DNA from: Mesorhizobium metallidurans STM 2683
GTDB taxonomy: Bacteria; Pseudomonadota; Alphaproteobacteria; Rhizobiales; Rhizobiaceae
NCBI RefSeq assembly: GCF_000350085.1
Contig: NZ_CAUM01000095.1
Span: 1-64,000, forward strand
Direction: 5' to 3'
Length of the DNA stretch: 64,000 nucleotides
Of this stretch, positions 9,472-19,474 are shown piece after piece. The first letter of the stretch is position 1. Every line of letters begins with the position of its first letter. The notes under the pieces were generated by a model. That model was not told the DNA's origin, did no database searches, and saw only the letters and a program-made list of their open reading frames with translations. The translations under genes were made by a program, and so were the position numbers.

Positions 9472-12009
9472 CTACCCGCCGAGCCGGAAGTACTGTGCAG
9501 TCGCGGAGAATTCAGATCCGCTGGCCTCGATTTCCTCGAGAATTTTGGGCAACAGCACCGAGGCTGGTGTTGGCCCGGAGAACGCCGCAGCCTGAATATC
9601 CTGTCGACCTGTGATGACCATTATGATCTGCGGCACGGCCTTGCCGGCCGCCTGGTCGGCGGCGCCGAGACCGGTCGGGATGTTGAAAGTGGCCTTGTCC
9701 GATTGCACCACGATACGATCGTCGAGGTTGAATGCCATGCCCTCGTGGTCGATCAGCAGCACGCTGGAAATGAGGCCGCCTTGCGTCACCAGCGTGCCGC
9801 TGATTGGCGAACCGCTCGGCACCGACGTTCGATCGAGAACAACCAGCGGCTTGTCGTCCGCTGTCTGGTCCAGAAAGCGCAGAAAGTTGGTGACTTCGCA
9901 TTGGGCCGGTTCAATGAGGCGGACGCTGATATCCGGTTCGACATGAAATCTTGCCTGGAAATCGTACATCATTCGTTCGAATGGCGGGACCTCCGTTCCA
10001 AATCCCTCGATCGCGGCAGCCCTGTCGGTTGCCGAAGTCAACGCCGCATAGAAACAGTCGCCGCCGCTGAAGTCGCGCACCCAGGCGACCCGTTGCGCCA
10101 TCGCATCGACGGGAGGGGCCGGTGGAACTTCCGGTTTGGGCACATTCAAGGCGACGGTAGCGTCGTCCGGCGGCTTGCCTGCCGGTGGCTGCGGCGCCCG
10201 CTCCGCCTTTGGCGCCTGCTCCGCGGCCTTGCGTTCGGCGTCGAGCCTGGCCTTCTTCTCCGACGCGATCCGCTTCGCCTGCTCCGCCTTCTGACGCTCT
10301 TCCTCTTCGACTTGTGCCTCCGCCGCCTCTTCGGCGGCCTGTCGCTCCGCTTTGGCCCTGGCTTCGGCATCAGCCTTGGCCTTGGCTTCCTCCGCAGCCT
10401 GTTGCTCGGGCTTCTGGCTTTCCACGGCATCGGGCTGGATCGCTGGCGGCGGCGAGGCTTTCTCGGCTGGCGACACAGGCGCGACCTCGGCGGTCGGCGA
10501 AACCGCCTGCTGGCTGTCGCCGGTCACCGCATCCGGCTGAATTGCCGGCGGTGGCCTTTCGGGTGGCGTTTGCGTCTCGGCTGCGGACGGCTTCGAGATT
10601 TCCTCGATTAGTGGGGGGACTTTGACTGGCTGTGTCGGCTCCGGCTCCTGACTGGCTGCGGCATCGGCCTGGTTTTCAATGGGCGGCGCAGCGCTGTCCG
10701 GTTTTGGCTGCTGGGCGGGAATCTGCTTTGCCGGCTCATTGCCAGGCGGGCTCGCAGCACTGTCCGTCGGGGCCGGCCTTGATGCTTCTGGCACCAAAAG
10801 CGATGTATCGTCGGCGACCGGCGTGTAAGGTGTCATCAAGCCACTCAGATATATGCCTGCGCCAGACGCCACAGCCAACGCCGCCAAGGCCGCGACCGCG
10901 ACGGTTCGGGTCTTTGCGGACTTCCCGGTGGCATCAGGCGTGACCGCGCGCGAAGGAGGGGTGACCTTCGAAGGCCGCGGTTCGGACAGATGCGCCGGCC
11001 GGACATGTGGGACGAAGCGCTTCTCCTCCGATTTCGCTCCAATTGGCAAGCCGTGCCCCGGGGCTTTGGAGCCGGGCGCGACGGTTCCCCCGGTTCGCGG
11101 CAGACCCGTTCGGTCGCGGGGTGTGATGGACGGTGGAGGCGTTGTCTCCTCGCTGTCGTCACGTGTCAGCCTGGCTATGTCCGCCATGCTGGCCGGCCGA
11201 TCCCGCGGGTCCGGCTGCAGCATGGCTTCGACAATGTCGCGAAAATCGGCATCGATGTCGGACAGGTCCGGAACCGTTCGGCGCTTTTCCACGATCTCGA
11301 ACTGGGAGCCGCCCATGTCGATCGGTTTTCCGCGCAGTGCGGCGGCCAGCACCAATCCCAGGCTGTAGATGTCGGACTGCTCGCTGACGTCGCCGCCATA
11401 CAGCCCGAGCTGTTCGGGAGAAACGTAATTGTACTTTCCTGCGAACTTTCCGCCGATCAGGGTCTCTCCGCCGACGGTCGCTGATCGCGCGATGCCGAAG
11501 TCGATGATCTTTGCGCGGTCGACCCGGCCTCCTGGCAGGATGATGTTATCCGGGGAGAGGTCGCGGTGTATTGCTCCCGCCTGGTGCACGGCGCTCAAAC
11601 CGGATGCGAGGCGGTGGCAGAGCTTGCGTACGTCTTCCGTCTGCATCGCGCCACGTCGCATGACGTCGAACAGCGATTCACCGTCAACGAATTCCATGGC
11701 AAGGTAGGGCCGGGCGATCCCAGGATCGATCGTGAAGACGTGATAGCGGACGACCGCGTCGTGCGACAGGTGATTGAGGATCGAGGCTTCCTTGCGGAAC
11801 AGGGACAGGATCGTCTGGTCACGGGCGAACTCGGGCAGGACGATCTTGATCGCGACGTGGTCGCCGGTCTGGATGTTGTGGCCACGGTAGACCTCACCCA
11901 TGCCACCGAACGCGATCCGCTCGTCAAGTTCGTAGATGCCGCTGAGTTGCGTGCCTACGGCGGTGTTGGCCAGGCCAGGCGATATTCGCGTCTTGTCGTC
12001 GGCGCTCAT
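9472..12009 (-). CDS. ppkA: T6SS-associated serine/threonine protein kinase (PpkA/ImpN type)
   Basis: An 845-aa transmembrane kinase. The N-terminal Hanks-type kinase domain (about 27-290) is complete: GGMGEVYRG glycine loop, catalytic Lys55 in VAIK, HRDLSPDN at 148-155 and DFG at 170-172. A Pro-rich linker, one transmembrane helix (about 380-402), a long Pro/Ala then Glu/Lys/Ala-rich periplasmic stalk (probably coiled coil) and a C-terminal globular domain of about 200 residues follow; I do not recognise that last domain. The ATG at 12009 is preferred over a TTG at 12018 because it follows the phosphatase stop with GGAGG upstream. In other T6SSs the kinase phosphorylates FHA protein or TssL to trigger assembly; here two TagH proteins are candidate targets. 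Confidence 0.88.
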   Translation of the reverse strand: MSADDKTRISPGLANTAVGTQLSGIYELDERIAFGGMGEVYRGHNIQTGDHVAIKIVLPEFARDQTILSLFRKEASILNHLSHDAVVRYHVFTIDPGIARPYLAMEFVDGESLFDVMRRGAMQTEDVRKLCHRLASGLSAVHQAGAIHRDLSPDNIILPGGRVDRAKIIDFGIARSATVGGETLIGGKFAGKYNYVSPEQLGLYGGDVSEQSDIYSLGLVLAAALRGKPIDMGGSQFEIVEKRRTVPDLSDIDADFRDIVEAMLQPDPRDRPASMADIARLTRDDSEETTPPPSITPRDRTGLPRTGGTVAPGSKAPGHGLPIGAKSEEKRFVPHVRPAHLSEPRPSKVTPPSRAVTPDATGKSAKTRTVAVAALAALAVASGAGIYLSGLMTPYTPVADDTSLLVPEASRPAPTDSAASPPGNEPAKQIPAQQPKPDSAAPPIENQADAAASQEPEPTQPVKVPPLIEEISKPSAAETQTPPERPPPAIQPDAVTGDSQQAVSPTAEVAPVSPAEKASPPPAIQPDAVESQKPEQQAAEEAKAKADAEARAKAERQAAEEAAEAQVEEEERQKAEQAKRIASEKKARLDAERKAAEQAPKAERAPQPPAGKPPDDATVALNVPKPEVPPAPPVDAMAQRVAWVRDFSGGDCFYAALTSATDRAAAIEGFGTEVPPFERMMYDFQARFHVEPDISVRLIEPAQCEVTNFLRFLDQTADDKPLVVLDRTSVPSGSPISGTLVTQGGLISSVLLIDHEGMAFNLDDRIVVQSDKATFNIPTGLGAADQAAGKAVPQIIMVITGRQDIQAAAFSGPTPASVLLPKILEEIEASGSEFSATAQYFRLGG

Positions 12010-12014
12010 CGGCC

Positions 12015-12779
12015 TCAAACCTCCGCGGATGGATCAGGATGGGACCCATCACTCCCATCTCCGATCTTCACCAGCACGATCGTGACATTGTCTGTTCCGC
12101 CGCGCGCCAGCACCGTTTGCAGCAGGTTTTCGCACGCCGCCTGAGGTGTCGCGGACACCGCTGCTGCCTCGATCTCGGCGTCGGTGACGTGCGCCGTCAG
12201 CCCATCGGTGCTCAACACGAAAATGTCCCCAGGCATGATTTCGCCTTGCTGGAAATCGATGACGATCTCGTCGCTGACCCCAACCGCATGCGTGATGACA
12301 TTGCGGCGCGGCCAGGTGAGCGCTTCGGCCGTGCTGATCACGCCCCTGTCGAGCAGTTCCTGAACTTCGGTGTGGTCCCTCGAAATCTGCGAGATCGAGG
12401 CATTGCGGATCAGATAGACGCGGCTGTCGCCCGCCCACAGGCAGGCAAACCGCCCATTCATCGTCAGCAGGGCGGCAACGGTGGAGCCTATGGTTATGCC
12501 GCGAGACTCCGAGATCCTTCGGATCTCGGCATTGGCCCGGCTCAAGCGGTCCTCGAAGCGTGCGCGAAGATCCGGTGCGGAACTTGCGATGCCGATCGTT
12601 GCCAGATGATCGACGATGCTGGCCGACGCGACTTCTCCGGCATCATGTCCACCCATTCCATCGGCCACCACCCACAGGCCGGTTTCCGGCTCGACCAGAT
12701 AGCTGTCTTCATTGAGCTCGCGGACACAGCCTCTGTGGCTAACGCCGAAGCTTTCAAAGGGAAGGGCGACATTGTTCAA
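12015..12779 (-). CDS. pppA: PP2C-family serine/threonine phosphatase (PppA type)
   Basis: A 254-aa cytoplasmic phosphatase with the PP2C metal-binding motifs: NEDS near residue 24, VVADGMGGHDAGE at 38-49, LSTDGLT and GGTDNVTIVLV near the end. It should reverse the action of the kinase encoded directly downstream (genes almost touch). The start appears to be a TTG at 12779, with GGTGG six bases upstream; no in-frame ATG lies near enough to the conserved N-terminus to replace it. Pairing with kinase and FHA genes is the usual threonine-phosphorylation switch of T6SSs. Confidence 0.85.
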   Translation of the reverse strand: MNNVALPFESFGVSHRGCVRELNEDSYLVEPETGLWVVADGMGGHDAGEVASASIVDHLATIGIASSAPDLRARFEDRLSRANAEIRRISESRGITIGSTVAALLTMNGRFACLWAGDSRVYLIRNASISQISRDHTEVQELLDRGVISTAEALTWPRRNVITHAVGVSDEIVIDFQQGEIMPGDIFVLSTDGLTAHVTDAEIEAAAVSATPQAACENLLQTVLARGGTDNVTIVLVKIGDGSDGSHPDPSAEV

Positions 12780-12927
12780 TTTGCCACCAAGCGCTTCGCA
12801 AGCGTCCTCTGCGGCACATTTTCCAGCGCTCGCTCGCGCCAGTTTGCCACATGCGCGGATATTAAAGTATCGAAATCAACGTCCGAGCGTCTGTTGCCCA
12901 TGGACAGTGCCACCATGCTGGAAAGCT

Positions 12928-12952
12928 CAAAGGCCATCTCAAAAGGCCTTTG
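12928..12952 (-). terminator. Hairpin overlapping the end of the first tssM
   Basis: CAAAGGCC (12928-12935) pairs with GGCCTTTG (12945-12952), an 8-bp stem with a 9-base loop that includes the tssM stop codon. No strong T tract follows on the minus strand. It may attenuate read-through from tssM into the phosphatase/kinase genes. Confidence 0.3.
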
Positions 12953-15900
12953 GACAGCTGAACCTGGAAAGCGCGGGAAGGAGGAGGGGGTTGGGGTCCG
13001 AACCAGCCTGGATCGTATAGGCGACATCGCGTCCGCCAATCACGAAGCGGACTTCAGTGTTGCCGCCAGTGCTGGTGATGGCCGCCTTGTCCAGCAGTCG
13101 CTTCAGTGCCCACGGACCGTCGAACTTGATAGCGGACTCACGGCCTGGCATTTCCGGCATGAGGCTCAGGCTGGCGGACGCGGAAGCCGTGCCGCTCGGC
13201 CAGGTCACCGTGCTTGGCGCGTTGCCCGCCTGGTTGCTTTGGACGATCTGGCCATCGACGTCGAGTATTGCTGCATCGGCATCGCCATGCAGTGAAACCG
13301 GCGTAAAGGTGACGCTCACCGACGGGACAGAACCACCCGAGGGAAAGAAGGCGTTGCGGATTTCCGCGGCCAGCTGGAAGTCTTTCAAGGTCGACTTCGG
13401 GAAGTCGCGCCCGAAGCGCGCATCCTGTTTCCAACTCCAGTCCTGGCCGGTCATGTCGATCAGCGATGCGAGATTTTGTGCGAAGAACCGGTCCATCAGC
13501 CCGCCTGGAGCGAACAGTTTGGCGAAATCCGCCATTGCAATATCCTCGGTGCCATTGCCGACGAAAGGATAATGTCCGTTGACCGCTTCTTCGCAGGCGC
13601 GCGTCACCGTCTGGTCGAGCATCTGGTTCAGATTCGCCACCGAGGTTTCGGCGACGTTGCCCTCAAACTCGTCGGCCGTCGCGCTGATCATCCGCGCGAG
13701 TTGCTTGGGCAGACGCGAGGCATTGGCGCGAAGGGTGGATATCTGCAGTTGCAGATTCATGTTGACGCGCTCCGTCTGCGAAGGAACGTCGGCCGCCAGT
13801 TGCAGGCTCTGGTATATGTCACGGAAATTCTGCGTCAATGCATCGATGGGGCGGCGTCCGGCAGGACCGTTCACCAGCGTCTGGAATGACCTGAACTGCG
13901 CTTCGATGTTTGCCCCGGGATGCTGGTTCTGTGTGCTCGGGGACCCTGCGCCGGCGCGGCTTTGCGATTTGCCTGTGGCAAACTGTATGCCGATGCGGGC
14001 CAAACCCTTGGCGATATCGGCAGACTTCTGCGGCTGGTTCTGAACCGCGCTGGATTCTAGTTCGGAGGCTCTGTTGAGCCCGGCTTCACGCGTCAGGGCT
14101 GTCTCGTCGGCTATCGCCGTAAAAAGCTGGTCGATCGGCGAGGTTGGTGATGCGGCGGCGGAAAGCGCGATATAGTTCGGCTTGTCTTTCAGCATCGCTT
14201 TGAACCTCAATTCATCGAGAACGGCGTTCCACGCCGCGGTGAACTCCTTCCCGTAGCGATCGAGAAGTTCCGGGCCGAGCTTGAGCAATTCCTGATCGAT
14301 GGCGCCTTGCTCGCCCCCCCCGCCGAGAACCCATTGGTCGTCGACCAGCATCTGCGCAATGCGCGACAGTTGCCCGAGGTAGAATTCATTGAAGCCGGCA
14401 TAGGTGTAGATACCGGGAACACGAAGATCCGACAGATCGCTGCCGTCGATGCGCTCGAACAGCAACTGCGCTTCCTGGCCACCTTTCGCGGAAACGGAAA
14501 AATCGTCCAGCGCCGCCGCATATACAGCCGACTTGATCATTGTGGAGGCGCGATCGGCCAGGCTCATGCGTCCGAGCGAGCGCTGGGCGGATTCGACAAG
14601 CGGTCGGTTAAGTTCGAAAACCGGATCATAGGCGTCGTCCAACGCAAGCATGGCGCGCAGATGCTTTTCGAGCTGCGCCCGTCCCTCGCGGTTGTTTTCG
14701 CCCGGATACCGGTTTTGCTCCCAATCCTGTCTCATCCAGGAAACGATCAACGCGTCGTCGACCTTCGGCGCCTTGCCGCCAAGCATCAGATAGATTTTCA
14801 ATGGTTCATAGAGCGCGGCGGGGTCAGCCATCTTGGCCTGGATCGTCCGCTCGGCCTGGATCAGCAGGCGCGCGCGGAATGTTCGCTCCAGCGCTTGCCG
14901 GTATGCCGTTTTGGATGCCGAAAGTAGTCTTTCCCGCTGGCTGAGGCCGAACGTTTCCTCGATCGGTGTCGGCAAGTCACCGGTTTCGAACCCTGCCGGC
15001 AGATTGCGCAACTGGTCGAGCGGGCCAATGACGTTTTCGAGATCGACATCGGTGACCGTTGTACTTTTCAGTAGCGGGTCCGCTGTCTCGCGATACTGGT
15101 TGATCGCCTGCGTGGTGGCGGCGATCAATGACCTGTTGGCTGTGTAGCTCATGGCCAGGGCGCCCAGGGCCACCGCCGCGATCAATGCGATTATGGCAAG
15201 GCCGCCATATCTGGCGATCGCCGCACGCCTTTCGGCCGATTTGTCGTATGAAACCCACCCCGCCTCCGCAAAAATGACGCGGGTGAGAAGATCGTGCAAA
15301 AAGAAGCTTTTGCCGATACCGGACAGATAGGCCCTGGAACTGCTGCCGAAACTGCGGCCGATTGCGCCCAGCACCTGGTCAATCGGTGTTCCTTCCTGCG
15401 TGCCTGACGAAAAATAAAATCCACGCAGGCTGACATTCACCTGGCTGCGGGCCGGATCGAACAGGCTGGCTACGAAAGTGGCAATCCGACCCTTCAGCGC
15501 GCCAAATTGCGCCGGAAAGCCAAAGACGGATATGCGCGCGACCGGATCAGCCTCCTCCTGCAGCCGGTCGGGTATCTCTTCCGCTAGCCGTTTTGCCAGT
15601 GCCTCGAACTCGGCCGGAGCCTCGCCGACCATGTTCTTGCCGCGATCCGCGGTCTGGAATGTCGCGCCCCATACCTTGCGCCGGCGCGGTTCGTCGAACC
15701 CGCCAAAATAATCCATGAATCCGGAGACAAGATCGGCCTTGGTGAAAAGCAGGTAGACTGGAAACTGGACTTTCAGTGTTTCGTATGTCTCTCGCAGCCG
15801 GCTGCGTATTTCGACGATATGGGCGTCCAACTGCTGATCGTCGAGGCTGATGAGGTCGGCAAGGCTGATGGCCAGGATGACGCCGTTTATCGGTTGCCTG

Positions 15901-16496
15901 GTGCGGTATCTCTTGAGCAGCGCCAAAAAGGCAAGCCAGCTCTTTTTGTCGCTCTCGGCATGCGAATCCTGCGTTGCGTAGCGTCCCGCGGTGTCGATCA
16001 GCACCGCCTCGTCGGTGAACCACCAGTCGCAGGAGCGTGTGCCGCCGATACCGGCCACCGGCTGGGCGTCACCCGACCCGGCAAGCGGAAATTTCAAGCC
16101 CGAATTGACCAGCGCCGTCGTCTTGCCTGCGCCGGGCGGGCCGATGATGATGTACCAGGGGATCTCATAGAGGAAGTTGCGCTTGCCGCTCGACCGCTTC
16201 AGCGTCGCAATGGCCTCGTTCATGCGGGCCTCGAGCACCTGCGAGTCGCCATCGCTGTCGTCGTTGCGAACGATTGCCGCCTCGAGCACTTTCTGCGCCT
16301 TTCGCATTTGCCAGAAACGGAAGCCGTGGAAGAGCGCCGCGATCGCCAGGGTGACGCCTATGATCGTGGCACGCAGCCAGACGGGGCCGAGCGGGCGGGT
16401 GTCGGCGAAGCGGATCAATGGTCCGGCAAACCAGATGGTTGTAGCGAAACCGGCCAGCGCAATGACGCTGGATATCCGCAGCAGCCAACGCGTCAT
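12939..16496 (-). CDS. tssM: TssM/IcmF-type inner-membrane T6SS protein, first copy
   Basis: A 1185-aa protein with two N-terminal transmembrane helices (about 8-27 and 42-60), a cytoplasmic NTPase-like domain with Walker A GPPGAGKTT at 119-127 and a DTAGRY Walker B/switch region, a third helix near residue 430, and a large periplasmic C-terminal part with the IcmF-related and TssM C-terminal domains. With TssL and TssJ it builds the trans-envelope channel of the T6SS. Length is typical. It follows the first tssL by 22 bases. It is a paralogue of the TssM at 27650-31186 but clearly divergent in sequence. Confidence 0.92.
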   Translation of the reverse strand: MTRWLLRISSVIALAGFATTIWFAGPLIRFADTRPLGPVWLRATIIGVTLAIAALFHGFRFWQMRKAQKVLEAAIVRNDDSDGDSQVLEARMNEAIATLKRSSGKRNFLYEIPWYIIIGPPGAGKTTALVNSGLKFPLAGSGDAQPVAGIGGTRSCDWWFTDEAVLIDTAGRYATQDSHAESDKKSWLAFLALLKRYRTRQPINGVILAISLADLISLDDQQLDAHIVEIRSRLRETYETLKVQFPVYLLFTKADLVSGFMDYFGGFDEPRRRKVWGATFQTADRGKNMVGEAPAEFEALAKRLAEEIPDRLQEEADPVARISVFGFPAQFGALKGRIATFVASLFDPARSQVNVSLRGFYFSSGTQEGTPIDQVLGAIGRSFGSSSRAYLSGIGKSFFLHDLLTRVIFAEAGWVSYDKSAERRAAIARYGGLAIIALIAAVALGALAMSYTANRSLIAATTQAINQYRETADPLLKSTTVTDVDLENVIGPLDQLRNLPAGFETGDLPTPIEETFGLSQRERLLSASKTAYRQALERTFRARLLIQAERTIQAKMADPAALYEPLKIYLMLGGKAPKVDDALIVSWMRQDWEQNRYPGENNREGRAQLEKHLRAMLALDDAYDPVFELNRPLVESAQRSLGRMSLADRASTMIKSAVYAAALDDFSVSAKGGQEAQLLFERIDGSDLSDLRVPGIYTYAGFNEFYLGQLSRIAQMLVDDQWVLGGGGEQGAIDQELLKLGPELLDRYGKEFTAAWNAVLDELRFKAMLKDKPNYIALSAAASPTSPIDQLFTAIADETALTREAGLNRASELESSAVQNQPQKSADIAKGLARIGIQFATGKSQSRAGAGSPSTQNQHPGANIEAQFRSFQTLVNGPAGRRPIDALTQNFRDIYQSLQLAADVPSQTERVNMNLQLQISTLRANASRLPKQLARMISATADEFEGNVAETSVANLNQMLDQTVTRACEEAVNGHYPFVGNGTEDIAMADFAKLFAPGGLMDRFFAQNLASLIDMTGQDWSWKQDARFGRDFPKSTLKDFQLAAEIRNAFFPSGGSVPSVSVTFTPVSLHGDADAAILDVDGQIVQSNQAGNAPSTVTWPSGTASASASLSLMPEMPGRESAIKFDGPWALKRLLDKAAITSTGGNTEVRFVIGGRDVAYTIQAGSDPNPLLLPALSRFSCPKAF

Positions 16497-16518
16497 GGGC
16501 GCTTCCAGTCGGCCGCGA

Positions 16519-18036
16519 TCACAACGTCTCCTCCTTGGGGATCATCATGTCGACCCGGCGATTCTGAGCGCGGCCCTCCGGCGTCGCATTGTCGGCGATC
16601 GGCTCGTCCTCGCCCTTGCCCTCGACCGTAATCCGCGAAGGCTTGCTGAACTGCGGCGCCATCATTGCTTCGACCGCCTTCGCCCGGGCGACGGAAAGGT
16701 CGAAGTTGGATTTGAACGCGCTCGATTTTCGCGGCTTCACATTGTCCGTATGGCCGACGATCCTGATCGGTCCGGGCTCAGGTTCCAGCGCGGCCGCGAT
16801 GTCCGCGGCTATCGGCCCAAATTCCGGCTTTATCTCAGCCCTGCCGGACTGGAACAACAGAATATTGTTGATCTCCACGACGATGAACATGCCCTGCGTG
16901 CCGACGGTCAGTCCGCCGCGCGCAACATCCTTGGCCAGTACGGTACGGACGCGATCGATCTGGGTGGCGGTGGCGGTCACAGGCGGGGCGACTTTCACCG
17001 GCCCGGCCAGCGGCGCCACGCTGGCGCGTTCGATGGTGACCGGCGTCGATGGATTGAGGGCCAGCAGTTCGCCGGCGACGGCATCGCCCTCGTTGGTGAT
17101 GAAGACCCGCAACGCGAAGAATGCCGCCGTCAGCAGCGCCGATGTAGCAGCCGCAACGACCCAGAGCGGTAGTCGGGCCGACGACTTCGCCATTGTCGCC
17201 GCCATGCCCTGCCAGTGGGGCGAGACCTCTTCGTCGGTGCGCGCCCTGAAGTAGCGGAGCGTCTCATAGACGTCGCGTCGGATGCGTTCGAGATTGGTGT
17301 CCTCGCGCGTCAGACCTCGATACTGGCCTTCGAACCCCAACGAAAGGCAAGCATATAGCAGTTCCAGCAAGTCGTAATGTGCCTCCGGTGTGGCCAGCAC
17401 CTTGTTCAGTGCTTCGAAGAAGCCGGTGCCGGTGGGTTCGACGTGGAAGAACCGCAACAGCATGCTGTGCTGCGCCCAGTCATCACTCTTGGGCCAAGGC
17501 AGGTTGCCGATCAGATCGTCAGCGGTTTCGCAAAGGGCGAATTTTGCAATCCGGGCATCCTCTTCGGGTACGCCTGACTTCTCGATTGTGCGGTCGAACT
17601 TTTCAATCGTATCGGCGATATGCTCCGCCAGTGGCTCCGCCTGTCTTTCGACTGACAGGAGCCTGAGCTGGCCGAACAGCATCAGCAAGGGCGCGGCCGC
17701 GGCGAGGATCGGGTTTGCCGCGGAATATCTGACGCTGTCCACGGCATCGAGCAGGATTTCCTGCTGCATGGCTGGCTTCGGCGCGGCCGCAACCGAGCCA
17801 ACTCCCGTTGCTGCGCCGGGAGTTGCACCTTGATAAATCACGGTTTCGGATATCCAGCCCGGCGGCGTGTGCCGGCCGACACCAGAATCGAAAACCGTTG
17901 AATCCTTGACCCGCGAGTGCTGCTTTCCACCCGGGACGGGTTCCTGAGCAGCTGGCGCCGCTTTTTGCTCGCGCCGTGGGTTGGAGCGAATGACCGTCTT
18001 GCCCGCCGGACCGAAAGGATCGTCCTTCGAACTCAT
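16519..18036 (-). CDS. tssL: TssL/DotU-type T6SS membrane protein with OmpA domain, first copy
   Basis: A 505-aa protein. The N-terminal ~85 residues are polar and disordered-looking. The DotU domain covers about 88-275, with the AANPILAAAAPLL and LLELLYACLSLGFEGQY signatures. A single transmembrane helix (about 287-308) follows, and the periplasmic C-terminus is an OmpA-type peptidoglycan-binding domain (GHTDN, SVARAKAVEA, NRRVDMMI). It anchors the membrane complex to the cell wall. The ATG at 18036 follows GGAAGAG. The gene lies just upstream of the first tssM. Confidence 0.92.
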   Translation of the reverse strand: MSSKDDPFGPAGKTVIRSNPRREQKAAPAAQEPVPGGKQHSRVKDSTVFDSGVGRHTPPGWISETVIYQGATPGAATGVGSVAAAPKPAMQQEILLDAVDSVRYSAANPILAAAAPLLMLFGQLRLLSVERQAEPLAEHIADTIEKFDRTIEKSGVPEEDARIAKFALCETADDLIGNLPWPKSDDWAQHSMLLRFFHVEPTGTGFFEALNKVLATPEAHYDLLELLYACLSLGFEGQYRGLTREDTNLERIRRDVYETLRYFRARTDEEVSPHWQGMAATMAKSSARLPLWVVAAATSALLTAAFFALRVFITNEGDAVAGELLALNPSTPVTIERASVAPLAGPVKVAPPVTATATQIDRVRTVLAKDVARGGLTVGTQGMFIVVEINNILLFQSGRAEIKPEFGPIAADIAAALEPEPGPIRIVGHTDNVKPRKSSAFKSNFDLSVARAKAVEAMMAPQFSKPSRITVEGKGEDEPIADNATPEGRAQNRRVDMMIPKEETL

Positions 18037-18385
18037 CGCCGCTCTTCCATCCACGCGCGATGTCCGTGCATGCGCCGGAAAGGCGCAAAACGGCTCCTGG
18101 TCAGGTGCAGGAAACGCTGGCCCTGCTGACGAGGGCAGTGTTCGGAGGAAGGTTGGCTACAAAACGCTATCCCGCCGTAAGATGACATTTGCCGCAGACC
18201 CCAGGTCAATCAACCTTACCAGCTTGGCGAACTGTCGTATGTGATCGTAGTCTCAGAAAGTGTCCATTGGAACCGGATGCAGTGCGCCAGGGAGATTTTT
18301 CTTCGCCGACTATAGCACTGCACGTTCTTTCGGGTGCGCAAGGATGCACTCGCATCTTCTATGCGCCAGCGTCGGTCTCACCGGT
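18037..18385. other. Intergenic region between tssL and tagH, about 350 bp
   Basis: No gene recognised. The tagH gene ends at its right edge and tssL begins at its left edge, both on the minus strand, so it may hold a separate promoter for the tssL-tssM pair. I could not identify convincing -35/-10 boxes by eye. Confidence 0.4.
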
Positions 18386-19474
18386 CTATTTTTGCTTGTC
18401 GGCCTTGGCATAAGCCTCGCTGAAATAGGACAGGAATATATCCAGCATGCCGTTTTCGTGGGCTTCCTCCATGGTTCGCCATTTCGCGACAAAGGCGTCC
18501 CAGGCCAGGCCTTTCTTCGAACTGAACGAGGTAGGCGGTAGCTTTTTGCCGATCGCCTCGGGCGACAAGTCGTCAAGCAGGCGGGAGAGAGCAGCCTGCA
18601 TGGCTGCGTAGGTGGCGAATTCGTGCGTCTTGAGATCGCGGAATGCGTCTTCGATGCTGTGCCTGGCATCAAGATAGCCGACTCTGCGCCGTGCGAACAT
18701 GATCTCAAGGATATCGTCGGTTCCCGGGACGAATTTCAAGGGATTGTTGTCCTCGGCACTTATCATCGTCCGGTGTGTGCTCTTGGCCAGTATCTTCGCA
18801 GCCGCCCGCGCCTTCAGCAGCAAGGCCAGTTCCTCGACCACGGTCCGCAGCACCGCGCCGATTTCGGCGGCGACTTCATGCTTGTCACGCAATTGAAGCA
18901 ATTCCGGTGAAATGCCGGCTCCGATCGCGATTTCCCGCAGCACCTCGTCTGCGTCAGGGTGGCGCGGTGCGGCCCCCGCCGAGGGCGGAGGAATGGGCTG
19001 CAGCAAGGAAGATGTCGACGCCGACGCCTGCTGCCCGGGCCGCTGCTCCGCCGGACTGAAGAAGGGCTCGTTTTCGAGGCTCGGCGGCCGGCCCGTGGCA
19101 ACCGGCATTTCCCGTTGCGTCGAACCGCGATTGCCTTGAGCATGGCCTGTCGTCGCGCGCTCGTCGTCAATCGCTACGGAGATGACGTAGCGGCCAATCA
19201 GCAGCCGGTCGCCATGACCGAGCCGATGCGGGCCAGCCATGCGCTGGCTCGATCCGTTGATGAAGGTTCCATTGCGCGAGACATCGTGCAGCCAGAACGC
19301 GCCCGCGTCGTACCGGATCTCGCAGTGCCGTCCGGAGACGAATTTGTCCGGGTCGGACAAGGTCCAGTCACAAGCCTCGCGTCCGATTTCGAAGCCGCGA
19401 TCACGGGTTGCATAGCCAGTCGAGATGCCAGCGGGCAGGGCGTCGACATTGTTGATTTGCAGCCTGATGAACAT
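18386..19474 (-). CDS. tagH: TagH-type T6SS FHA-domain protein, first copy
   Basis: A 362-aa cytoplasmic protein. The N-terminal FHA domain (about 25-95) carries the phosphothreonine-binding signatures IGRE, SGRHCEI and SRNGTFING. A variable linker (about 110-175) and the C-terminal TagH domain (about 180-355) follow. FHA proteins of this type read out kinase phosphorylation and promote T6SS assembly. It is divergent from vgrG and upstream of tssL-tssM in the left arm; a second TagH lies in the right-arm operon at 34345-35802. Confidence 0.88.
   Translation of the reverse strand: MFIRLQINNVDALPAGISTGYATRDRGFEIGREACDWTLSDPDKFVSGRHCEIRYDAGAFWLHDVSRNGTFINGSSQRMAGPHRLGHGDRLLIGRYVISVAIDDERATTGHAQGNRGSTQREMPVATGRPPSLENEPFFSPAEQRPGQQASASTSSLLQPIPPPSAGAAPRHPDADEVLREIAIGAGISPELLQLRDKHEVAAEIGAVLRTVVEELALLLKARAAAKILAKSTHRTMISAEDNNPLKFVPGTDDILEIMFARRRVGYLDARHSIEDAFRDLKTHEFATYAAMQAALSRLLDDLSPEAIGKKLPPTSFSSKKGLAWDAFVAKWRTMEEAHENGMLDIFLSYFSEAYAKADKQK

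Noticed and set aside
12776..13039. 87-codon minus-strand frame between tssM and the phosphatase gene
   Set aside because: It overlaps the end of tssM in another frame and lacks protein-like features; the true intergenic gap is only about 160 bases.
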